Translations under genes and position numbers: made by a program | The notes under the pieces: generated by a model | What the model was told of the DNA's origin: nothing | What the model saw: only the letters and a program-made list of their open reading frames with translations | Databases searched by the model: none | Assembly: GCA_001650895.1 (NCBI GenBank) | Contig: LXYH01000021.1 | Coordinates: 23,020-87,019 of the forward strand | DNA length: 64,000 nt | Source of the DNA: Rhodobacteraceae bacterium EhC02 | GTDB taxonomy: Bacteria; Pseudomonadota; Alphaproteobacteria; Rhodobacterales; Rhodobacteraceae | Direction of reading: 5' to 3' | Part shown: positions 35,485 through 44,639 of the stretch, one piece after another | Numbering within the stretch: the stretch's first letter is position 1 | How the letters are laid out: each line of letters begins with the position of its first letter

Positions 35485-35500
35485 TGGCGCCCTCTGCCGT

Positions 35501-35538
35501 TTCTTCTTGCCTCAAATATCCGCGCCGCAGGCACCCGC
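35501..35538 (-). repeat. GATATTT intergenic repeat, second copy
   Basis: On the minus strand this reads GGTGCCTGCGGCGCGGATAT followed by TTGAGGCAAGAAGAA, matching the copy at 11175-11216 in its core (GCCT-CGGCG-GGATATTT) and AAGAAGAA tail. It lies between convergent genes, as does copy 1. A less similar stretch (CGCCGCCGCATTCCTATTTG) sits at 9582-9601. Confidence 0.55.
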
Positions 35539-35563
35539 CCTCAAGACCCGGCGCGACGCCTGT

Positions 35564-36181
35564 TCAGCTGTCGCCACCGGCCTCGTCATCGGATTTGGTG
35601 CCATAGGTCTCGAACAGCTTTCCTTGCGTGATGAAGAAGGCAAAGATCGCCGCGGTCAGGCCGAAGGTCTTGAAATAGACCCAGGTCTCGGTGGTCATCG
35701 TGCGCCAGACAGCCTCGTTCAGCACCGCAAGGCCAAAGAAGAACAGCGCCAGCCGCCGGGTCAGGATCATCCAGCCTTCATGCGCCAGCGGCATCATCTC
35801 TTCCATCACGTGCTTGAGGTAGGATTGCCCGCGCAGCAGCCCGAAGCCCAGGATGCCGCCGAAGACCAGGTAGATGATCGTGGGCTTCATCTTGAAGAAG
35901 CGGTCATCGTTCAGCCAGACCGACAGCCCGCCAAAGACCACCACCAGCACCAGCGTCATGACCTGCATCTTCGACAGCTTGCCCGTCAGCTTCCACAGCA
36001 GGCCCGTGGACAGGATCATCAGCGGAATGAAGCCCGCCGTCACCAGGATGAAGCCACCGTACTCGGTGCCACCGATGGTGAAGATCCGGTCCTTGAGCCA
36101 GAGGTACGCCACGAAAAAGGCGATGACCGGGCCCAGTTCCAGCGCGGTCTTGGTCATGGGGTTGATGTCCTTGTCAGCCAT
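35564..36181 (-). CDS. yciB: Septation protein A / inner membrane protein YciB
   Basis: A 205-aa inner-membrane protein with five or six spans (GPVIAFFVAYLWL, GFILVTAGFIPLMIL, MTLVLVVVFGGLSVWL and so on) and the conserved family end VNEAVWR-like AVLNEAVWRTMTTETWVYFK. YciB/IspZ is needed for cell-envelope integrity and division in some bacteria. ATG 36181 has GGAG next to it. It is the last gene of the block ftsY-acetyltransferase-EamA-yciB, all minus strand with overlaps or short gaps. Confidence 0.9.
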   Translation of the reverse strand: MADKDINPMTKTALELGPVIAFFVAYLWLKDRIFTIGGTEYGGFILVTAGFIPLMILSTGLLWKLTGKLSKMQVMTLVLVVVFGGLSVWLNDDRFFKMKPTIIYLVFGGILGFGLLRGQSYLKHVMEEMMPLAHEGWMILTRRLALFFFGLAVLNEAVWRTMTTETWVYFKTFGLTAAIFAFFITQGKLFETYGTKSDDEAGGDS

Positions 36182-36192
36182 CTCCGGGCCTC

Positions 36193-37101
36193 CTAGCCTC
36201 CGAATTGCACGATTACCGCGCCCAGCGCGATCAGGCACATCAGCGCGATGCGCCGCGGGCCCACGGTTTCCTTCAGCACCAGCCAGCCGATCAGCGCGGC
36301 AAAGACCGTCGAGGTCTCGCGCAGAACGGCCGCCTCGCCGACCTTGTCCAGTCGCGTCGCCAGCATGATCGACCCGAAGCTGAAAAAGGCGATGATCGCT
36401 CCTACCAGCCCGCGTTTCATCAAGGGCGCCACGGGCGGGCGCAGCTGCATCGACATGGCGCGCCAGCGCAGGCTTGCCACGACCGGCATGACCAGCCCGT
36501 CGATCATGAAGAACCACATCAGGAAGGTGAAGGGGTCTGCCGTCGCGCGAATGCCGTAGGCGTCATATGTGGTGTAAAGCGCCACGAACAAGCCCGTGAC
36601 CACCGCAAGCCCCAGCGCCATGTTCAGCGTGTCGCGGTTCAGCGTCACATGGATCAGGTTGTAGACCGCCAGCCCGAAGATGCCCGTCAGCAGCACCAGA
36701 ACACCCATCCACTGGGTCAGGGTAAAGACCTCGCCGAAAATCAGCCAGGCCCCGATCACCGCGAACAGCGGCCCCGTGCCCCGCACCACCGGATAGACAA
36801 CCGTATAGGCGCCGCGCGTATAGGCCATGGCCTGCAGCACCTTGTAGGCGGTGTGGATGACGAAGGCGCCCGCAAAGATCGGCCACATGTGCGGTTCGGG
36901 AAAGGGCACCACGAAAAAGGCGAAGGGGGCCGCGATCACCGCATAGTTGATGTCGATCGCCCCGCGCATCAGCCATGGATCGTGCCGGCCCTTCTGCATC
37001 GCGCCGAAAATGGCGTGCAGGATCGCGGCCAGCAGCGCCAGCAGCATCGCCGCGTGGCTGCCCGCCGGAGTCCCCTCCAGCGAGACAAGCCAGGCGCTCA
37101 T
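36193..37101 (-). CDS. EamA-family (DMT) transporter
   Basis: A 302-aa membrane protein with about ten spans. The EamA repeats are recognisable (AYTRGAYTVVYPVVRGTGPLFA and VLRETSTVFAALIGWLVLKE). The start ATG overlaps the stop of the upstream gene (37098-37101). Substrate unknown. It is not close in sequence to the tandem EamA pair at 60.9-62.8 kb. Confidence 0.87.
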   Translation of the reverse strand: MSAWLVSLEGTPAGSHAAMLLALLAAILHAIFGAMQKGRHDPWLMRGAIDINYAVIAAPFAFFVVPFPEPHMWPIFAGAFVIHTAYKVLQAMAYTRGAYTVVYPVVRGTGPLFAVIGAWLIFGEVFTLTQWMGVLVLLTGIFGLAVYNLIHVTLNRDTLNMALGLAVVTGLFVALYTTYDAYGIRATADPFTFLMWFFMIDGLVMPVVASLRWRAMSMQLRPPVAPLMKRGLVGAIIAFFSFGSIMLATRLDKVGEAAVLRETSTVFAALIGWLVLKETVGPRRIALMCLIALGAVIVQFGG

Positions 37102-37514
37102 GCGCGCAGCCGTCCGGGGCTGCGCCCAAGGCTTTCGTCATGCAGTTCGCGGGCGCGGCGCGAGATGTCGATCTCGTCGCCCTCGCGCCCGATCACGATG
37201 TCGCCGCCCTCGGCAGCGAAGGCGTATTCGTCGATCAATTCCTGCTCCAGCGTGTCCAGCACGAAACGGTTGCGATGTTCGGGCAGAAGGCACAGATCGA
37301 AGATCCGCGGCGCCGCGTCCAGATGCGCGTCCCAGATCAGCCGACCAAAGCCCACGACCTGACCATCGTTCAGAACCACGCATTCGCTCATGACAAGGCG
37401 GTCATCGGGCCAATCCTCGACCTCATCGGCGGCGCGCAGGCGCGCGGTGTCGATCACCGTCTCGAGGGCGGTGATATCCGGCTGGAAATCGGTCGTGCGT
37501 CGTATCTCAAGCAT
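37098..37514 (-). CDS. Small alpha/beta protein, possibly GNAT-like
   Basis: A 138-aa soluble protein between ftsY and an EamA transporter, coupled to the latter by an ATGA overlap. The beta-rich centre SECVVLNDGQVVGFGRLIWD resembles part of an N-acetyltransferase fold, but the acetyl-CoA loop (R/Q-x-x-G-x-G/A) is not visible, so this is not secure. The stop codon of ftsY is 13 bases before ATG 37514; a TTG at 37523 is also open. Confidence 0.65.
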   Translation of the reverse strand: MLEIRRTTDFQPDITALETVIDTARLRAADEVEDWPDDRLVMSECVVLNDGQVVGFGRLIWDAHLDAAPRIFDLCLLPEHRNRFVLDTLEQELIDEYAFAAEGGDIVIGREGDEIDISRRARELHDESLGRSPGRLRA

Positions 37515-37526
37515 CAGCGCCAATTC

Positions 37527-38975
37527 TCAAGCATCCAGACCCGTCAGCGCGCGCGCGAAATCCTGCGGATCGAAGGGGGCCAGATCGTCGATCTGCTCGC
37601 CCACGCCGATGGCATGGATCGGCAGGCCGAACTTGTCCGCCAGCGCCACCAGCACGCCGCCCTTGGCGGTCCCGTCCAGCTTGGTCATCACAAGGCCGGA
37701 CACATCGGCCAGCTTGCGGAAGATCTCGACCTGGCTCAGCGCGTTCTGGCCCGTGGTCGCATCCAGCACCAGCAGCGTGTTATGCGGCGCTGTCGGGTCC
37801 TTCTTGCGGATCACGCGCACGATCTTGGAGAGTTCCTCCATCAGGTCGGCGCGGTTCTGCAACCGCCCTGCGGTGTCGATCAGCAGCAGGTCCGCGCCCT
37901 CGGCCTCGGCCCTTGTCATGGCATCAAAAGCAAGGCTGGCAGGGTCCGAGCCTTCGGGGGCGGTCAGCACGGGCACGCCCGCGCGGTCACCCCAGACCTG
38001 CAGCTGTTCGACGGCGGCGGCGCGGAAAGTGTCGCCAGCCGCGATGATCACCGACTTGCCCGCGGCGCGGAACTGGCTGGCCAGCTTGCCGATGGTCGTG
38101 GTCTTGCCCGATCCGTTGACCCCCACCACAAGCACGACCTGCGGGGTCCTGGTATAGATCGGCATGGGACGGGCCACGGGTTCCATGATGCGCGCGATCT
38201 CGTCGGCCAGTGCGCGCTTGATGTCGGTGACGGACAGCTTGCGGCCATATCGCCCTTCGGCCAGGTTCGCGGTCACGCGCAGCGCGGTATCCACACCCAT
38301 GTCCGAGGCGATCAGCAACTCCTCCAGCTGTTCCAGCATGGCATCGTCCAGCACGCGCCTGACGACCGGACCGGCAGGCTGCGCCGGGGCCTTGGCGACG
38401 GCTGCCGCCTCGGGCGCCGCAGGGGCCGCGGACCGGCCCAGCAGGCGGCCCAGAAGCCCGATCTTCGCAGTCCCGGCGGTTGCGGCCGCCGTGGCCGAGC
38501 CAAGCGGGATTTCAGCGGGATTGCCGACGGGAATTTCCATCGGCGCAGGGTCCGGCAGGCTGTCACCCTGCGGCTGCGGTGCCTCAAGGGGCCAGTCGCG
38601 CGGCATTTCCTCGGGCTGATCGCCGGGCAATTCCTCGGGCAGTTCCTCGGGTTCGTCCGGCAGCTCTTCCGGCTCCTCGGGTTCGTCCGGCAGCTCTTCC
38701 GGCTCCTCGGGTTCCTGCGGCTCCTCGGGATGCGGCGCGGGCGCGGGTTCCGGCTCGACCGGTTCCTCGGGTGCGGGCTCAGGCGCGGGCTCAGGCTCGG
38801 GCGCGGGCTCAGGTTCAGGCTCGGGCGCGGGTTCAGGCTCGGGCGTCTGCGCCTGCAGGCGCGGATCCTCCTCGGTCTCCGGCGCCCCCCCCTGCGCGAC
38901 GATCTCGTCCAGCCCCTTGTCCAGACGGGACGAGGAAGTGAACAGTCGCTGCTTGAGTTTGCCGAAGAATGACAT
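37527..38975 (-). CDS. ftsY: Signal recognition particle receptor FtsY
   Basis: The GTPase receptor that docks ribosome-SRP complexes at the membrane. 482 aa: an N-terminal lipid-binding stretch (MSFFGKLKQRLF), a Glu/Pro/Asp repeat region (about residues 30-135, negatively charged), then the NG domain with VGVNGSGKTTTIGKLA, DTAGR, and TKLDGTAKGG. The A domain is long and very regular; part of it is encoded by a perfect 30-bp tandem repeat (38651-38710). First gene of a four-gene minus-strand block. Confidence 0.96.
   Translation of the reverse strand: MSFFGKLKQRLFTSSSRLDKGLDEIVAQGGAPETEEDPRLQAQTPEPEPAPEPEPEPAPEPEPAPEPAPEEPVEPEPAPAPHPEEPQEPEEPEELPDEPEEPEELPDEPEELPEELPGDQPEEMPRDWPLEAPQPQGDSLPDPAPMEIPVGNPAEIPLGSATAAATAGTAKIGLLGRLLGRSAAPAAPEAAAVAKAPAQPAGPVVRRVLDDAMLEQLEELLIASDMGVDTALRVTANLAEGRYGRKLSVTDIKRALADEIARIMEPVARPMPIYTRTPQVVLVVGVNGSGKTTTIGKLASQFRAAGKSVIIAAGDTFRAAAVEQLQVWGDRAGVPVLTAPEGSDPASLAFDAMTRAEAEGADLLLIDTAGRLQNRADLMEELSKIVRVIRKKDPTAPHNTLLVLDATTGQNALSQVEIFRKLADVSGLVMTKLDGTAKGGVLVALADKFGLPIHAIGVGEQIDDLAPFDPQDFARALTGLDA
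38651..38710. repeat. Perfect 30-bp tandem repeat inside ftsY
   Basis: Two identical 30-bp units (38651-38680 and 38681-38710) coding for the Pro/Glu/Asp-rich decapeptide of the acidic domain, with partial units on both sides. Such in-frame repeats can change copy number by slippage, altering the length of the acidic domain but not the frame. Confidence 0.9.
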
Positions 38976-39153
38976 GCCTGCCTCCGGGGATGTTTGCTTT
39001 CACCTAGACCCTCTTGGCGGGTTTTGAAAGCCCCCGGGGGCAAGTTCTGCACCTGCGCAGGACTGTCCTGGCCTGGGGGAATTCCGCTGACGCCCCGATC
39101 CGCGACGGTTTGATCACTGGCCAAATCAGGGCGCGGCAGGGCAAACTGTCAGC

Positions 39154-39582
39154 ATGATACGATTGCACATGCCCCGTTTCCTGTTCGGCCTTCTGGCCCT
39201 TCTGCTGTCGCTGGCCGCCGCGCCCCTGCGGGCGCAATCCGGCCCGCCGATGACGGGCGCGGAATTCGATGCCTATACGCTGGGGCAGACCTTCACCTAT
39301 GGCACCGGCCTCGTTCCCTATGGCGCCGAGGAATACATGGACAATCGCCGGGTGCGCTGGTCCTTTCTGGACGGGCGCTGTCAGGAGGGGGAATGGTACG
39401 AGGACAATGGCATGATCTGCTTTGTCTATGACGACAATCCCGATCCGCAATGCTGGAGCTTCTATCGCACCCCCGGCGGCATCGTGGCCCGGTTCGAGGA
39501 TGACCCGACCCAGACCACGCTGTACGAGATCACGCGCAGCCCCGAACCGATGATGTGCCTCGGCCCCGAGGTGGGGACGTGA
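39154..39582 (+). CDS. Secreted hypothetical protein
   Basis: A 142-aa protein with a signal peptide (FLFGLLALLLSLAAAPLRAQ) and a small mature domain with four cysteines (GRCQEGEW, MICFVYDD, PQCWSFY, MMCLGPE) and many aromatic residues. I do not recognise a named family, though the YDDNPDPQCW segment reminds me of proteins in Rhodobacteraceae annotated only as hypothetical. ATG 39154 is used; ATG 39169 is an equally good signal-peptide start. Divergent from ftsY. Confidence 0.7.
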   Translation: MIRLHMPRFLFGLLALLLSLAAAPLRAQSGPPMTGAEFDAYTLGQTFTYGTGLVPYGAEEYMDNRRVRWSFLDGRCQEGEWYEDNGMICFVYDDNPDPQCWSFYRTPGGIVARFEDDPTQTTLYEITRSPEPMMCLGPEVGT

Positions 39583-39637
39583 CAGCCTGCGCCGGCATGC
39601 TATCTGTCTGTCGCTGATACCCTTCGGATCCCGTGCC

Positions 39638-40660
39638 ATGTTCCTGTTCCAGTTCGCCACGCTTGCCCCGCTTGCCCTGCTGATCGCGGGCAGCCTTGCG
39701 GGCGGGTGGTGGATCGCGGGGGCGGTGGCGATGATCACCCTGTTCACCTGGGCCGCCGATCACCTGATGCGCCGGGCCGCAGCTGCGACGCAAAGCGCGG
39801 ATGAATTTCCCACGGGCGACGCGCTGGCGGTTGCCTTGGCGTTGATCCTGCTGGCGGGGCTGGCGCTGGCGGTGCGGGCCTTCTGGCAGGACGGGTTTTC
39901 GACAACCGAACGTGCGGGCCTGCTGATCGGCTGGGGTCTGGCCTTCGGGCAGATCGGGCATCCGGTCGCGCATGAGCTGATCCATCGCCGCCCGGCCTGG
40001 ATGCGGGGACTGGGGCGCGCGGTCTACTCGGCGGTGCTGATGGGGCATCACGCCTCAAGCCATCTCAGGGTGCATCATGTGCATGTGGGCACGCCGGACG
40101 ATCCGGCCTCGGCCCCTGTCGGCATGGGGTTCTGGCGCTATGCGGCGCGGGCCTGGGGCGGATCGCTCGTGGCGGGGCTGCGGGCGGAATCAGCGTTGCG
40201 GGCAAGAGCGGCGGTGCCTGCTCCGGGCTGGACGCATCCTTATGTGGGGTACACGGCAGGGGCGGTGCTGGCCCTGGGTTTGGCCTTTTCCCTGGCGGGC
40301 ATCGCCGGGATGGCCGCCCTGATCGGGATCGCGGCCTATGCGCAGTTGCAGATCCTGCTGTCGGATTACATCCAGCATTACGGGTTGCGCCGCAGCCATC
40401 TGCCCGGTGGGCGGCTGGAACCCGTGGGCGCGCGGCATTCGTGGAACGCGCCGCAGGCCTGGTCCAGCGCGATGATGCTGAACGCGCCGCGCCATTCGGA
40501 CCATCACGCGCAGCCGTCCCGCCCCTATCCCGCGCTACGCTTGGACCCGGACATGCCCATGCTGCCGCGCGCGGTGCCGGTCATGGCCGTGGCGGCGCTG
40601 ATCCCGCCCTTGTGGCGGCGCATGATGGACCGGCGCGCGAAGGCCTGGTCCACGGATTAA
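39638..40660 (+). CDS. AlkB-like integral membrane non-heme di-iron hydroxylase
   Basis: A 340-aa membrane protein. It has the histidine boxes of alkane monooxygenase/xylene monooxygenase family enzymes: HELIHRR (near residue 111), HHASSHLRVHHVH (near 136) and NAPRHSDHHA (near 285), plus LQILLSDYIQHYGLRR. These bind two irons. The usual substrate is an alkane, fatty acid or terpenoid; rubredoxin and other alk genes are absent from the window. Its end overlaps the xseA stop codon by 4 bases (convergent). Confidence 0.85.
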   Translation: MFLFQFATLAPLALLIAGSLAGGWWIAGAVAMITLFTWAADHLMRRAAAATQSADEFPTGDALAVALALILLAGLALAVRAFWQDGFSTTERAGLLIGWGLAFGQIGHPVAHELIHRRPAWMRGLGRAVYSAVLMGHHASSHLRVHHVHVGTPDDPASAPVGMGFWRYAARAWGGSLVAGLRAESALRARAAVPAPGWTHPYVGYTAGAVLALGLAFSLAGIAGMAALIGIAAYAQLQILLSDYIQHYGLRRSHLPGGRLEPVGARHSWNAPQAWSSAMMLNAPRHSDHHAQPSRPYPALRLDPDMPMLPRAVPVMAVAALIPPLWRRMMDRRAKAWSTD

Positions 40661-42156
40661 AGCAGACTGCCCTGTTCCGGCGGGGTCTGGGGTTTGCTGC
40701 CCGGTTTCGGCGAAGGCTTGGCCCCCACGGCCAGCCGCCCGTCGGCGAACTGGATTTCCAGCGCGCGGGCCTTGGCGGCCTGCGCCCTGGTCGTCAGCAC
40801 CTCGCCCGCCTCGTCGCGCACAACGGCGTAACCGCGCCCCAGCGTGGCCTCGTATCCCAGTGTCAGGCGCAGGCGGTCCAGCTCAAGCGTGCGCTGGCGC
40901 CATGTCCTGACCTGCCGCTGCCCGGCATCCGACAGGCGGCGCGACAGGCCGGCAAGGTCGCGATTCTTGCGCTCCAGATCGGCGCGGAAGCGATCGAGGC
41001 TCAGGCGGTCCGAGGCCACGGCCAGATTGCGCCGCTCGGTCTGGATCGCGCGGCGCAAAAGCGCGGGTCGCAGCGCGCCCGCATGATCGGACAGCGCCAC
41101 GCGGCGCAACTGAACCGCGCGGATCAGGGCGGCGGGCAGACGGTCCGACAGCATGTCCAGCCGCTGGCGCGGGCCGTCAAGCAGCGTGTCGGCCCGTGGC
41201 AGGGCGCGGGACAGGTCACGCAGGCGTTGCGCGCGCAGGGTTATGCCGGAGGTCAGCGCACGGGTCAGGCGGCCCGACTGGCCATCGACCCAGGCCAGCA
41301 GGTCCAGACGCACGGGCACCGCCATTTCCGCCGCCGCCGTGGGCGTGGGCGCGCGTTTGTCGGCGGCAAAATCGATCAGGGTCGTGTCGGTCTCATGCCC
41401 CACGGCGGAAATCAGCGGGATACGGGATGCTGCGGCAGCGCGCACCACGATTTCCTCGTTGAAGCCCCAGAGGTCCTCAAGCGAACCGCCACCCCGCGCC
41501 ACGATGATCAGGTCCGGGCGCGGCATCGCGCCGCCCGGTGTCAGGGCATTGAAACCATGGATGGCCCGCGCCACCTCGGGGGCGCAATTGGCGCCCTGCA
41601 CTGCCACCGGCCAGATCAGCACCTTGCGCGGGAACCGGTCCCGCAGGCGGTGCAGGATGTCGCGGATCACGGCCCCCGTGGGGGATGTGACGACGCCGAT
41701 GATCTCGGGCAGATAGGGAATCGGCTGCTTGCGCGCCTCGTCGAACAGACCTTCGGCGGCCAGGGCGCGGCGGCGCTTGTCCAGCATCGCCATCAGGGCA
41801 CCCGCGCCTGCGGGTTCGATATCCTCGATGATCAGCTGGTATTTCGATTGCCCGCCGAAGGTGGTGATGCGGCCGGTGGCGATCACCTCCATCCCTTCCT
41901 CGGGCTGGGTGGTCAGACGGGCGGCGACACCTTTCCAGATCACGGCGGCCAGGACCGATCGGTCATCCTTGAGGTCCAGATAGACATGCCCCGAACGCGG
42001 CATGGTCACGCGGCCCAGCTCGCCCCGGATGCGGACATGGGAAAACTCGCCCTCCAGCACGCGCTTCACCGCGCCCGAAATCTCGGAGACGGTATATTCG
42101 GGGTTGTTCTGCCCGCCCTGCGGCGCGGGGGCGTCATCGTCAAGAAGATCGGACAT
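40657..42156 (-). CDS. xseA: Exodeoxyribonuclease VII large subunit
   Basis: The catalytic large subunit that degrades single-stranded DNA; 499 aa. N-terminal OB-fold (SEISGAVKRVLEGEFSHVRIRGELG), then the nuclease core (PEIIGVVTSPTGAVIRDILH, IIVARGGGSLEDLWGFNEE, ISAVGHETDTTLIDFAADKR) and a coiled-coil C-terminal part. xseB is not adjacent. It is divergent from purD by 94 bases. Confidence 0.96.
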   Translation of the reverse strand: MSDLLDDDAPAPQGGQNNPEYTVSEISGAVKRVLEGEFSHVRIRGELGRVTMPRSGHVYLDLKDDRSVLAAVIWKGVAARLTTQPEEGMEVIATGRITTFGGQSKYQLIIEDIEPAGAGALMAMLDKRRRALAAEGLFDEARKQPIPYLPEIIGVVTSPTGAVIRDILHRLRDRFPRKVLIWPVAVQGANCAPEVARAIHGFNALTPGGAMPRPDLIIVARGGGSLEDLWGFNEEIVVRAAAASRIPLISAVGHETDTTLIDFAADKRAPTPTAAAEMAVPVRLDLLAWVDGQSGRLTRALTSGITLRAQRLRDLSRALPRADTLLDGPRQRLDMLSDRLPAALIRAVQLRRVALSDHAGALRPALLRRAIQTERRNLAVASDRLSLDRFRADLERKNRDLAGLSRRLSDAGQRQVRTWRQRTLELDRLRLTLGYEATLGRGYAVVRDEAGEVLTTRAQAAKARALEIQFADGRLAVGAKPSPKPGSKPQTPPEQGSLL

Positions 42157-42250
42157 GCGGGCGGGCCTTCTGTCTGGCGTGTCACAGTCTTGTTTCTGCG
42201 GTTGAGGCACCTTAAAGCGGTCACCGACGAAGGCCAAGCGGGAGAGCGCC

Positions 42251-43513
42251 ATGAATATCCTGATCCTCGGCAGCGGCGGGCGCGAACATGCGCTGGCCTG
42301 GGCGGTGATGCAGAACCCCAAATGCGACAAGCTGATCGTGGCACCGGGCAATGCGGGCATCGCGCAGATCGCGGAATGCGCGACGCTTGATGTGCTGAAT
42401 GGCGCGGCCGTGGTGAATTTCTGCGACGAGAACGCGATTGATTTCATCATCGTGGGGCCCGAGGCCCCCCTGGCCGCAGGCATCAGCGACCGGCTGCGCG
42501 AGGCGGGGTTCAACGTCTTCGGCCCGTCGAAGGCCGCCGCACAGCTTGAGGCGTCCAAAGCCTTCACCAAGGAGATCTGCGCCGCCTGCGATGCCCCCAC
42601 GGCTGGCTATGGCCATTTCACCGATGCGGATGCGGCGCGCGCGCATATCAAGGCCCATGGCGCCCCCATCGTGGTCAAGGCCGATGGTCTGGCGGCCGGC
42701 AAGGGCGTGATCGTGGCGATGACCGAGGCCGAGGCCTTGGCCGCCGTTGACGACATGTTCGGCGGCGAGTTCGGGGCCGCAGGCGCCGAGGTAGTGATCG
42801 AGGAATTCATGGAGGGCGAGGAGGCCTCGTTCTTCGTGCTTTGCGATGGCAAGGATGTGCTGGCCATCGGCACCGCGCAGGATCACAAGCGCGTGGGCGA
42901 TGGCGACACCGGGCCCAATACCGGCGGCATGGGTGCCTATTCGCCCGCGCCCGTGCTGTCCGATGCGGTCGCAAGCCTGGCGATGGAGCAGATCGTCAAG
43001 CCCTGCATGGATGAAATGGCGCGGCGCGGCATGCCCTATCAGGGCGTGCTCTATGCCGGGTTGATGATCAAGGACGGCCAGCCACGGCTTGTGGAATACA
43101 ACGTGCGCTTCGGCGATCCCGAATGCCAGGTGCTGATGATGCGGCTGGGCGCACAGGCGCTGGACCTCATGCTGGCCTGCGCCGAGGGGCGGCTGGCGGA
43201 TGCACAGGTGCATTGGGCCGATGATCATGCGCTGACCGTGGTGATGGCCGCCAATGGCTATCCGGGCGACTACGCCAAGGGCAGCGTGATCGGCGGGCTG
43301 GACGCCCTGCCCGAGGACAGTTTCAACATGTGTTTCCACGCAGGCACCGCGCTGCAGGATGGCAAGATCGTGGCCAGCGGTGGCCGCGTGCTGAACGTGA
43401 CCGCGCGCGGTGCGTCGCTGGCCGAGGCGCAATCCCGCGCCTATGCGATGGTGGACCGGATCGACTGGCCCGGCGGGTTCTGCCGCCGCGACATCGGCTG
43501 GCGCGCGCTGTGA
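42251..43513 (+). CDS. purD: Phosphoribosylamine-glycine ligase
   Basis: Second step of purine synthesis, ATP-dependent joining of glycine to phosphoribosylamine. 420 aa: GSGGREHALAWA at the start, the ATP-grasp motifs (APIVVKADGLAAGKGVIVAM, FFVLCDGKDVLAIGTAQDHK, GDGDTGPNTGGMGAYSPAP) and LVEYNVRFGDPECQVL. The next gene begins inside its stop codon (GTGA). Confidence 0.97.
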   Translation: MNILILGSGGREHALAWAVMQNPKCDKLIVAPGNAGIAQIAECATLDVLNGAAVVNFCDENAIDFIIVGPEAPLAAGISDRLREAGFNVFGPSKAAAQLEASKAFTKEICAACDAPTAGYGHFTDADAARAHIKAHGAPIVVKADGLAAGKGVIVAMTEAEALAAVDDMFGGEFGAAGAEVVIEEFMEGEEASFFVLCDGKDVLAIGTAQDHKRVGDGDTGPNTGGMGAYSPAPVLSDAVASLAMEQIVKPCMDEMARRGMPYQGVLYAGLMIKDGQPRLVEYNVRFGDPECQVLMMRLGAQALDLMLACAEGRLADAQVHWADDHALTVVMAANGYPGDYAKGSVIGGLDALPEDSFNMCFHAGTALQDGKIVASGGRVLNVTARGASLAEAQSRAYAMVDRIDWPGGFCRRDIGWRAL

Positions 43514-44100
43514 GGAAAAACCGCCGCCGCGCCCACAGGGTCAAGCCCGCGCTGATCAAGGCGCCGCTGACCTATGCGCTGGAGGATGGCGTGCTGATCT
43601 GCGAGGACGCATCGGGCCGCGCCCTCTGGCGGATCGCGCTGTCCGATGTGCAGTCGGCCCATTGGACGGCATCGCGCGCCGGACAAAGCCTGACCCGCGT
43701 CCTGCGCCTGCGTGATGGCACCCAAAGCTGCGCGATCCGGCAGCACCTCTACCGCCGGGCGCTGGTGGGGGGGCCGGATGACATGGCGTTTCGGGCCACC
43801 ATAGTCGATGTCTTGCGCGCACTGATGGCCGTGCAACCGGAGCTTGAGGTCGACACCGGCCCGTCCGCGACCACGTCCGCGCTGCTGCGTCTGGCCGGTC
43901 ATGTGCTGCTGGCAGGCGCCTGCGCCGCCCCGGTCTATGCGGTGGCGACGGGCCAGTCACTTATCGCCGTTGCCAACTGGGCCGTGCCCGTGGCGCTGAT
44001 CGGGTTGCTGGGGCTGGCCCTGCGGCGCACCCATGCGCCCGGCCGCCAGCGTCCGCGTCTGGCGCTGGCCCAACTGATCGCCGAGATGGATCAGGCCTAG
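43510..44100 (+). CDS. Membrane protein downstream of purD, unknown function
   Basis: A 196-aa protein starting with GTG 43510, overlapping the purD stop by 4 bases (GTGA), so it is translationally coupled to purD. An N-terminal basic segment and a beta-rich soluble part (LTYALEDGVLICEDASGRAL, LRLRDGTQSCAIRQHLY) precede two membrane spans (LLAGACAAPVYAVAT, WAVPVALIGLLGLAL). I do not recognise the family; coupling to purD does not imply a purine role. Confidence 0.7.
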   Translation: MRKNRRRAHRVKPALIKAPLTYALEDGVLICEDASGRALWRIALSDVQSAHWTASRAGQSLTRVLRLRDGTQSCAIRQHLYRRALVGGPDDMAFRATIVDVLRALMAVQPELEVDTGPSATTSALLRLAGHVLLAGACAAPVYAVATGQSLIAVANWAVPVALIGLLGLALRRTHAPGRQRPRLALAQLIAEMDQA

Positions 44101-44152
44101 GGTCCCCGGATGGCGCGGGACGACAGGGGGGCGCGGGATGCGCCCCGCCAGA

Positions 44153-44515
<363 letters not shown>

Positions 44516-44603
44516 CTAGACAAGCATCGCAGGGCGTTCCAGCCCCTTTTGTCCGGTTTTCCGCGCTGCTCTGCGACAGAAAGCGCGGATTGGCGATCCC
44601 GGC

Positions 44604-44639
44604 TTGCGGCAGATCGCAAATGTTCCTATATTGTTCTCA
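44604..44639 (+). promoter_or_regulatory. LexA box and likely leaderless promoter of the OB-fold gene
   Basis: A perfect alphaproteobacterial LexA site, GTTC-N7-GTTC, lies at 44622-44636, ending 2 bases before the ATG at 44639. TATATT (44627-44632) in its spacer with TTGCGG (44604-44609) 17 bases earlier make a plausible promoter whose start would be at or next to the ATG, so the transcript may be leaderless. LexA bound here would block RNA polymerase. The motif is seen; the promoter is inferred. Confidence 0.8.
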
